Shown piece after piece: positions 8,454-12,393 of a stretch of 12,393 bases of DNA (the first letter of the stretch is position 1; each line of letters opens with the position of its first letter). The notes below the pieces were generated by a model that worked only from the letters and a program-made list of their open reading frames with translations, ran no database searches and had not been told where the DNA came from. The position numbers and the translations under genes are program-made. The stretch spans positions 1-12,393 of the forward strand of contig CAKZOF010000324.1 of NCBI GenBank assembly GCA_937135995.1, read 5' to 3'. The stretch comes from an uncultured Pyrinomonas sp. GTDB taxonomy: Bacteria; Acidobacteriota; Blastocatellia; Pyrinomonadales; Pyrinomonadaceae.

Positions 8454-8543
8454 TCGACTCCGATGGAAAGGCCGTCGCCATTTTGTGATCCTCGCACAAA
8501 GAAGTCTTCGCCAAGGTTTCTCGACTCCGATGGAAAGGCCGTC
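8447..8543. repeat. Two identical 30-bp direct repeats separated by 37 nt
   Basis: The same 30 bases occur at 8447-8476 and 8514-8543 without a mismatch, with an unrelated 37-nt stretch between them. Each starts AGGTTTCTCGACTCC and ends GGAAAGGCCGTC. Read on the minus strand each ends in GAGAAACCT, and the GAAAC end resembles many CRISPR repeats. The unit and gap lengths are also in the CRISPR range. With only two copies and no cas gene in view, it is recorded as a repeat. It lies in the non-coding space between rimP and the tRNA gene. Confidence 0.8.
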
Positions 8544-8573
8544 ACCGTTTCGAGCAAACGGCGGCCCCCTCGC

Positions 8574-8603
8574 TTGACGGCCATCGTTCGCCTTTGCTAT
8601 AAA
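8574..8603 (+). promoter_or_regulatory. Promoter of the tRNA-Asn gene
   Basis: TTGACG (8574-8579) and TATAAA (8598-8603) are separated by 18 nt, each one mismatch from the sigma-70 consensus. Transcription would start near 8610, about 22 nt before the mature 5' end of the tRNA, a normal distance for a bacterial tRNA gene. Confidence 0.75.
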
Positions 8604-8631
8604 ACATAGCTCGCGTCTCGCGGACGCGTTT

Positions 8632-8990
8632 TCCGCAGTAGCTCAATGGTAGAGCATCCGGCTGTGAAGCGGCTCGGCGCGGTGCCGAAAGCCCATGTCG
8701 CAGCTTCCACAGGTGACTGTGGTTGAAAAACCGGGTGAATTCAGGGGAACCTAAACCGAAACGCTTCGGTTTCGGCATGGCAATCCTGAGCGAAGCCTGC
8801 TGAAGGGCCTTTGAAGTAGGCAGGAACGTGCAGAGACTAGGGGTTGAGGAGGCCCGCGACCAATAAGACCCCACACGAGCGCCCGGCAACTTCTCGCCAG
8901 AGGAGTTGATGAGATAGTCCGCCCCCGTGCGAAAGCATGGGAGAGAGCGTAACCGGAGGGTTGTAGGTTCGAATCCTACCTGCGGAGCCA
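8632..8990 (+). tRNA. tRNA-Asn(GUU), interrupted in the anticodon by a group I intron
   Basis: The exons are 8632-8665 and 8950-8990, 75 nt when joined, and CCA is encoded (8988-8990). The cloverleaf is complete. The acceptor stem pairs TCCGCAG (8632-8638) with CTGCGGA (8980-8986), with discriminator G at 8987. The D arm is GCTC/GAGC (8641-8655). The anticodon stem pairs TCCGG (8657-8661) with CCGGA (8953-8957). The T arm is GTAGG/CCTAC with loop TTCGAAT (8963-8979). Reading across the break gives the loop CTGTTAA and anticodon GUU, which is Asn. The first two anticodon bases are in exon 1 and the third in exon 2. Read without removing the intron, the loop appears as CTGTGAA and falsely suggests GUG (His), but His identity would need G-1 and C73, which are absent. 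It has its own promoter and terminator, so it is a single-gene transcript. Confidence 0.93.
8666..8949 (+). ncRNA. Group I self-splicing intron (tRNA type, IC3-like), no ORF
   Basis: A 284-nt intron starts after U35 of the anticodon and ends with G (8949), the group I rule. Exon GGCUGU (8660-8665) pairs with guide GCAGCU (8700-8705), giving P1 with the U.G splice-site wobble; a further hairpin (8671-8693) lies in the P1 loop. P2 is CCACAG/CUGUGG with a GUGA GNRA loop (8707-8722). P3 is likely 8731-8737 with 8880-8886. P4 is UCAGG (8741-8745) with CCUGA (8785-8789). The hairpin at 8756-8775 is in P5, and 8795-8821 in P6. P7 is GACUA (8835-8839) with UAGUC (8915-8919). P8 is 9 bp (8887-8908), and P9 is 7 bp capped by GAAA (8924-8941). 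The stretches AATTCAGGGGAACCTAAA, AATCCTGAGC, GTGCAGAGACTA and GATAGTCC are the P, Q, R and S elements seen in cyanobacterial tRNA-Leu introns. No homing endonuclease is encoded. The pairings were drawn by hand. Confidence 0.92.
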
Positions 8991-8997
8991 AGATCTC

Positions 8998-9040
8998 GAC
9001 AGCGGGCAGCTTCTGTGGAGGCTGCCCGCTGTCGCTTTTA
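8998..9040 (+). terminator. Intrinsic terminator of tRNA-Asn
   Basis: A perfect 13-bp GC-rich stem, GACAGCGGGCAGC (8998-9010) with GCTGCCCGCTGTC (9021-9033), encloses a 10-nt loop and is followed by GCTTTTA. It begins 7 nt after the tRNA CCA. The T-run is short, but the stem is very strong. Confidence 0.85.
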
Positions 9041-9057
9041 CAGGTGAGGCGTCGCGC

Positions 9058-9199
9058 CCCTCGAGCGTTTCGAAACGGGACTGCGGGCAAGGTCTTGCAC
9101 AGCAAGCGCCGAGCGCTCCCTTCAAGCGTTCTGAAACGGGTACAACACCAGCCCACCGGTCCACGAGGCGGAGCCGATTCCCTCGAGCGTCCTGAAACG
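9058..9199. repeat. Three degenerate repeats with exact 61-bp period
   Basis: Three related units end in GAAACG at 9077, 9138 and 9199, exactly 61 bp apart. Their cores are TCGAGCGTTTCGAAACG, TCAAGCGTTCTGAAACG and TCGAGCGTCCTGAAACG, each preceded by CCC or CCCT. They differ from one another at 2-3 of 17 positions, and the intervening 37-38 nt are unrelated. The first copy contains the perfect palindrome CGTTTCGAAACG. They fill most of the gap between the tRNA terminator and thiE. Decayed CRISPR-like units or spaced operator sites are both possible. Confidence 0.6.
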
Positions 9200-9233
9200 C
9201 CGGGTTTCTCAACGGTAGGAGCGGAGTTTTCCG

Positions 9234-9869
9234 ATGCGAGAGTTGGTTTTGCCACGTGTTTACCCGATCACGGATCGCCGCCTCGCTGGTCTTTCCCACG
9301 CCGAACAGGTCGCACAGCTTGTCGCCGGCGGCGCGAAAATGATCCAGTTACGCGAAAAGCATTTGGAAGCAGGCCCGTTCTACGAACAAGCGCTCGCCGC
9401 CGTCGGCGTTGCGCGGGCGCATGGCGCGCTCGTCATTATCAACGACAGGGTCGATGTCGCGCTCGCCGTGCAAGCCGATGGCGTACATCTCGGCCAGACG
9501 GACCTGCCGCCAGAAGCAGCCCGCCGTCTACTCGGGCGCAGGGCGATCATCGGCTTTTCCACGCACAACGTCGAGCAGGCCATGGCTGCCGCGCGCCTGC
9601 CCATCGATTACTTGGCCATCGGCCCGATCTTTGCTACCGCCTCCAAAGAGAAGCCGGATCCGGTCGTCGGCCTCGAAGGCTTGAGGCGCGTCCGCGCTAG
9701 CCTCGAAGCGAGAGACCTTCCGCTGGTCGCTATCGGCGGCATCACCCACGCCAACGCGCGCTCCGTGATCGAAGCCGGAGCCGACGCCGTGGCCGTCATC
9801 AGTGCCGTCGTCGCGCCCGACGGGTCCATCGAAAGGCGCTTCAGGGATCTCCAACAAGCGCTCGCTTGA
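9234..9869 (+). CDS. thiE: Thiamine phosphate synthase
   Basis: TIM-barrel enzyme that joins HMP-pyrophosphate and the thiazole phosphate to give thiamine monophosphate. The 211 residues match the family length. Visible family motifs are QLREK (38-42, pyrophosphate-binding Arg40 and Lys42), NDRVDVA (70-76, Asn70 and metal-binding Asp71), GVHLGQTD (83-90) and GFSTH (107-111). Further on are GPIFATASK (130-138), AIGGI (167-171) and VISA (188-191, phosphate loop). The ATG at 9234 has GGAG 7 nt upstream (9223-9226). No other thiamine gene is adjacent. The 243-nt upstream gap shows no recognisable THI-box (TPP riboswitch) sequence, so regulation by thiamine is not evident here. The promoter was not identified. 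Confidence 0.95.
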   Translation: MRELVLPRVYPITDRRLAGLSHAEQVAQLVAGGAKMIQLREKHLEAGPFYEQALAAVGVARAHGALVIINDRVDVALAVQADGVHLGQTDLPPEAARRLLGRRAIIGFSTHNVEQAMAAARLPIDYLAIGPIFATASKEKPDPVVGLEGLRRVRASLEARDLPLVAIGGITHANARSVIEAGADAVAVISAVVAPDGSIERRFRDLQQALA

Positions 9870-10204
9870 GCTTGCAAGCTGCCCGCTGGAACACAGGAAA
9901 AGGCCGAGGTCAACGGTGAACCGCAGAAGTGGCCGCTTCCGTCGCTTCGAACGCAACGACGATCAGCGTTCCCGCCAAATCTGAGGCTCCAACAGAGCAA
10001 AGGGTCGGCAGCTCGCCCACCGATCAGGGTCGTCCTCGCCGCGCGGGCCGGCAACTTACCTTCTTTTTCGCTAGTTGCAATCGTCCGCTGCGGTCGCTGC
10101 TCGTTCCGGTGTTTAAAAATTTTATCTTGCGTTTGTCATCGAGTTGCGCCACAATGTCTCTCGACGCTCGCGGGCGTCCTCCATTCACGCGCGGAGCCAT
10201 CGTT
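9870..10204 (+). other. Intergenic gap between thiE and the pilus ATPase gene
   Basis: This 335-nt stretch has no convincing gene. Right after the thiE stop lies a 12-bp palindrome AGCTTGCAAGCT (9869-9880) without a T-run, so no clear terminator is seen. An AT-rich patch at about 10111-10127 (TTTAAAAATTTTATC) precedes a possible promoter for the downstream gene. The downstream frame is open back to 9929, but that extension has no homology to the ATPase family and lacks a ribosome-binding site. Confidence 0.6.
10127..10155 (+). promoter_or_regulatory. Possible promoter of the pilus ATPase gene
   Basis: TTGCGT (10127-10132) and CACAAT (10150-10155) are separated by 17 nt just downstream of the AT-rich patch. 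The hexamers are only partial matches to sigma-70 consensus, and a start inside or before the AT-rich patch is equally possible. Confidence 0.25.
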
Positions 10205-11383
10205 ATGAGCTTCTTCGACCCTTCGCCCATTATCGAGCGCATGCTGCTCGCCTCGGACAAGATCAGCGACCTCAACTTCTCCGTCGGTCAGCCGCCGCAG
10301 GTCGAGATCAACGGTCGGCTCGCCCCGGTGCAACCGCTCGGGTTGCAACGGTTGACACCTTACCAGACCGAGATCATCGCGATGACGCTGCTTCGTGGCC
10401 ATCCGGATGCCGCCGAGAAGCTGGTGCGCACGGGCGCCGTCGATCTGAGTTTTTCGCTCCCGTCGCGCACGCGTTTTCGCGTTAACATCTTCCAGCAACG
10501 CGGCACCTACTCGATCGTGATGCGCGTCATCCCGACCGAGATCCCGACTTTGCGTTCTCTGGGGTTGCCGCCGCAGTTGGCCGAGATCGCCAACCTGCGC
10601 AACGGCATCGTCCTCGTCACGGGACCGACGGGATCGGGCAAATCTTCGACGCTGGCCGCCGTGATCGACCTGATCAACGAAACCAAGCACTACCACATCG
10701 TGACGATCGAGGATCCGATCGAGTTCTTGCACACGCACAAGAATTCGACCATCAATCAACGCGAAGTCGGCACCGATGCGGTCGATTTCCCTTCGGCGCT
10801 GCGCGCGGCCTTGCGGCAAGCGCCGAAGGTGATCCTGATCGGCGAGATGCGCGACCTCGAGACGACCGAGATCGCCCTCGAAGCGGCGGAGACTGGCCAC
10901 TTGGTCCTTTCGACGCTTCACACCATCGACGCTTCCAAGACGATCGACCGCATCATCGGCCTCTATCCGAAGAACGAAGAGCCGGTGATCCGCACCCGAT
11001 TGGCCCAAACGTTCCGCTACATTATCTCGCAACGATTGATCCCGCGCGCCGATGGCCGCGGGCGCGTTGCCGCCGTTGAAATCTTGAAGTCTACGCCGCG
11101 CACGCGCGAGTACATTCAAGAGGGCGAATCCGAAGGGAAATCGCTGCTCGATGCGATGCGCGACGGCCAGCTCGACGGCATGCAGGATTTCGACACGGTG
11201 ATCAAAGGGATGATCGAAAGCGGCGTGATCACGCTCGAAGACGGGTTGGCTTTTGCAACTAACCAAAACAACTTGCTTTTGGCGCTCAAGGGTCTGTCGT
11301 CGGGCGAGGACTACCTGCGCACCCAAGGTGCACCCGCGTTGAGACCGGAGGGCGTCGCTTCCATGCTCGAAGTCATCGAGTAG
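10205..11383 (+). CDS. pilT: Type IV pilus twitching/retraction ATPase, PilT/PilU family
   Basis: Hexameric cytoplasmic ATPase of the secretion superfamily that depolymerises type IV pili. The 392 residues contain an N-terminal PAS-like domain (about 1-110) and Walker A GPTGSGKSS (140-148, Lys146). The Asp box VTIEDPIEF (166-174), the Walker B region VILIGEMRD with Glu214, and a His-box HTIDASKTIDRII (from His239) follow. GEMRD is characteristic of PilT and PilU rather than the extension ATPase PilB. The C-terminal part lacks a recognisable AIRNLI motif of classical PilT. It instead reads GMQDFDTVIKGMIESGVI, closer to PilU as I recall the family. The ATG at 10205 was chosen because GGAG lies 8 nt upstream; an in-frame ATG at 10154 lacks one. 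The next gene starts 73 nt after its stop and may be co-transcribed. Confidence 0.93.
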   Translation: MSFFDPSPIIERMLLASDKISDLNFSVGQPPQVEINGRLAPVQPLGLQRLTPYQTEIIAMTLLRGHPDAAEKLVRTGAVDLSFSLPSRTRFRVNIFQQRGTYSIVMRVIPTEIPTLRSLGLPPQLAEIANLRNGIVLVTGPTGSGKSSTLAAVIDLINETKHYHIVTIEDPIEFLHTHKNSTINQREVGTDAVDFPSALRAALRQAPKVILIGEMRDLETTEIALEAAETGHLVLSTLHTIDASKTIDRIIGLYPKNEEPVIRTRLAQTFRYIISQRLIPRADGRGRVAAVEILKSTPRTREYIQEGESEGKSLLDAMRDGQLDGMQDFDTVIKGMIESGVITLEDGLAFATNQNNLLLALKGLSSGEDYLRTQGAPALRPEGVASMLEVIE

Positions 11384-11456
11384 CAGGACGCGCCCCGTTG
11401 CGGCTCACGCTGATACGAGGCCGCCATCGCTGGTTTCGCATCGAGAGGTGACAACG

Positions 11457-12221
11457 ATGATCATCGTCTGCTCTCACTGTTCGGCTCGATTGCAACTGGA
11501 TGAGACCAAAGTGCCATCGCGCTCGTTCACAGTGCGGTGCCCGAAATGTCAACAAGCGGTGCAGATTCAACCGCCAAGGTTCGAGCAGGACGAGCGCGAG
11601 CGGCGGGCGGAAGGTTCGGCACCGCGCGAAGCGCGTCCCATTCCGGCGCCGGCGTTCAACCTTGAGACTGCTCAGCCGGCGCCGCGCTCCGGCGCAAGCG
11701 AGCCGGCGAGCGAACTCGCGGGCGAGGAACTTTTGAACGCTTTGGCCCGGTTGCTTCGCGGCGAGCAATCCGGCGCTGTTGCGCACCGCCGCCGACGGCA
11801 GCGGCGTGTGCTCTTGTGCGTCGAACAGAGCGCGCGCGAGCCGCTTGCGCGCGCGTTGAGCGAGAACAACTACGAGGTCTACATCGCCGCCAACACGTCG
11901 CAAGCCATCGAGCGCATGCGCGAAGACCAGATGGACGTGCTCGTTTTGGATGCAGAGTTCGACGCCGCTGAACAAGGGGCCGCCTTCATCGCGCGCGAGA
12001 TCAAGGCGCTTCGTCCGGCGGAACGCCGCCGCCTCTTCTTCGTGCAGATTTCGCCCACGTTGCGCACGGGCGATGCGCACGTTGCCTTTCTTCACAACAT
12101 CAATCTAGCGGTCAACAGCGCCGACATTCGCGAGCTGCCCAGTCTGCTCGATTACACAATCCGCAGCTACAACGAACTTTACAAAGACTACTTCGCCGCC
12201 CTGCAGCTTGCGCCGCTGTGA
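11457..12221 (+). CDS. MJ0042-type zinc-ribbon protein with a degenerate receiver-like domain
   Basis: Function unknown. The 254 residues open with a C4 zinc ribbon: C5-x2-C8, LDETKVP, then VRCPKC giving C28-x2-C31. This is the MJ0042/zinc_ribbon_5 pattern common in Deltaproteobacteria and Acidobacteria. A Pro/Arg/Glu-rich linker (about 36-110) ends in a basic run HRRRRQRR (110-117). Residues 118 to about 240 look like a CheY-type receiver: strand VLLCVEQ, a helix, YEVYIAANTSQAIERM, then VLVLDAEFD with an Asp165 in the phospho-acceptor position. The usual N-terminal acidic pair is absent and no conserved Lys is seen near the end, so phosphorylation is doubtful. Start: the ATG at 11457 has GAGAGG 8 nt upstream; a GTG at 11448 would add three residues but overlaps that site. 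Lying 73 nt after the pilus ATPase gene, it may act in pilus or motility control, which is inference. Confidence 0.8.
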   Translation: MIIVCSHCSARLQLDETKVPSRSFTVRCPKCQQAVQIQPPRFEQDERERRAEGSAPREARPIPAPAFNLETAQPAPRSGASEPASELAGEELLNALARLLRGEQSGAVAHRRRRQRRVLLCVEQSAREPLARALSENNYEVYIAANTSQAIERMREDQMDVLVLDAEFDAAEQGAAFIAREIKALRPAERRRLFFVQISPTLRTGDAHVAFLHNINLAVNSADIRELPSLLDYTIRSYNELYKDYFAALQLAPL

Positions 12222-12322
12222 GACGCCGCTGCGCCGCAAACACAACGATCGTTGGATTTCGCGGGGACCGCCCAGAGAAGGCGCGTGGCCTCCGCCTGTG
12301 GCGCATTGCCCGCAGCGCCCCT

Positions 12323-12393
12323 TCAAGAAGTCGATTGCGCCAGTTGGGCGACGTCCAGTTGATAGCGCTCCAACTTGAGGTAGAGGCCACGGC
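12323..12393 (-). CDS. C-terminal end of a probable Fis-type HTH (NtrC-family) transcription regulator, runs off the right edge
   Basis: Only the last 22 codons and the TGA (12325-12323) are in view. In this frame the residues read RGLYLKLERYQL followed by DVAQLAQSTS. RGLYLKLERYQL resembles the recognition helix and end of the Fis-type HTH at the C-terminus of sigma-54 activators (compare the S-R-T-L-Y-R-K-L-K-x-Y family pattern). It is convergent with the zinc-ribbon gene, with 101 nt between the stops and no clear terminator there. A role in pilus gene control (PilR-like) would fit the neighbourhood but cannot be tested on so short a fragment. Confidence 0.55.
   Translation of the reverse strand, partial: RGLYLKLERYQLDVAQLAQSTS

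Noticed and set aside
8447..8543. Definite CRISPR array call
   Set aside because: Only two copies, no third unit on either side at the same spacing, and no cas gene in the window, so it is listed as a repeat with CRISPR as a hypothesis.
8664..8666. Anticodon GTG (His) read directly from the unspliced gene
   Set aside because: His tRNA needs G-1 and C73; here the discriminator is G. Correct pairing of the anticodon stem requires removing 8666-8949, which gives GUU (Asn).
8991..9233. TPP riboswitch upstream of thiE
   Set aside because: I looked for the CUGAGA and the conserved 3' THI-box sequences and found neither; the space is taken by the terminator and the 61-bp repeats.
8542..9255. Minus-strand open frame of 237 codons across the tRNA and intron, containing QVGFEPTTLRLRS
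   Set aside because: QVGFEPTTLRL is the well-known false peptide produced by translating a tRNA T-arm region. The frame covers the tRNA exons, the intron and the terminator, and has no independent support.
8927..9700. Plus-strand open frame of 257 codons from the intron 3' end into thiE
   Set aside because: It overlaps the tRNA 3' exon, the terminator and most of thiE in another frame, and shows no domain.
9929..10204. N-terminal extension of the pilus ATPase to 9929
   Set aside because: The added 92 residues are Ser/Arg-rich without homology. The ATG at 10205 has a well-spaced GGAG and matches the family start.
10136..11326. Minus-strand open frame of 396 codons opposite the pilus ATPase gene
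   Set aside because: Composition is that of an antisense shadow (His/Asp/Arg/Val-rich) with no recognisable motif; the plus-strand frame has full ATPase motifs.
12222..12322. Bidirectional terminator between the convergent genes
   Set aside because: Only short imperfect inverted repeats (such as GGCGC/GCGCC near 12300-12319) and no T-run on either strand were seen.

Overview
This window is from a GC-rich bacterial chromosome (about 60% G+C by eye). It mostly holds core information-processing and housekeeping genes. The protein set, the mid-high GC and the tRNA and pilus features fit an Acidobacteriota-type organism, perhaps a thermophilic Blastocatellia such as a Pyrinomonas relative. That assignment is inferred from general appearance and not proven by any marker here.

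Layout. Positions 1-8171 are a minus-strand run, read right to left: rimP, nusA, infB, rbfA, nrnA, accD, then the 5' part of folC, which runs off the left edge. A good sigma-70-type promoter (TTGCTT, 17-nt spacer, TATAAT) lies about 85 nt upstream of rimP. rimP-nusA-infB-rbfA-nrnA is the classic translation and antitermination operon: 30S maturation, NusA, IF2, RbfA and a DHH-family nanoRNase. accD-folC follows after a 102-nt gap that may hold its own weak promoter. The NusA N-terminal domain carries an obvious internal tandem duplication of about 40 residues.

Positions 8172-9233 are mostly non-coding and are the most interesting part. They hold a perfect 14-bp hairpin, a pair of identical 30-bp direct repeats 37 nt apart, and a strong promoter. 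Next comes a tRNA-Asn(GUU) gene whose anticodon is split between its second and third bases by a 284-nt group I intron of the tRNA (IC3-like) type with no ORF. A strong intrinsic terminator follows, then three degenerate repeats at an exact 61-bp period.

Positions 9234-12221 are plus-strand: thiE (thiamine phosphate synthase), a 335-nt mostly featureless gap, a PilT/PilU-family type IV pilus retraction ATPase, and a protein with an MJ0042-type zinc ribbon followed by a degenerate receiver-like domain. At the right edge, on the minus strand, are the last 22 codons of what looks like an NtrC/Fis-type helix-turn-helix regulator.

No transposase, phage gene or cas gene was seen. The least ordinary elements are the tRNA-Asn group I intron, the NusA duplication, and the two sets of regularly spaced repeats flanking the tRNA.
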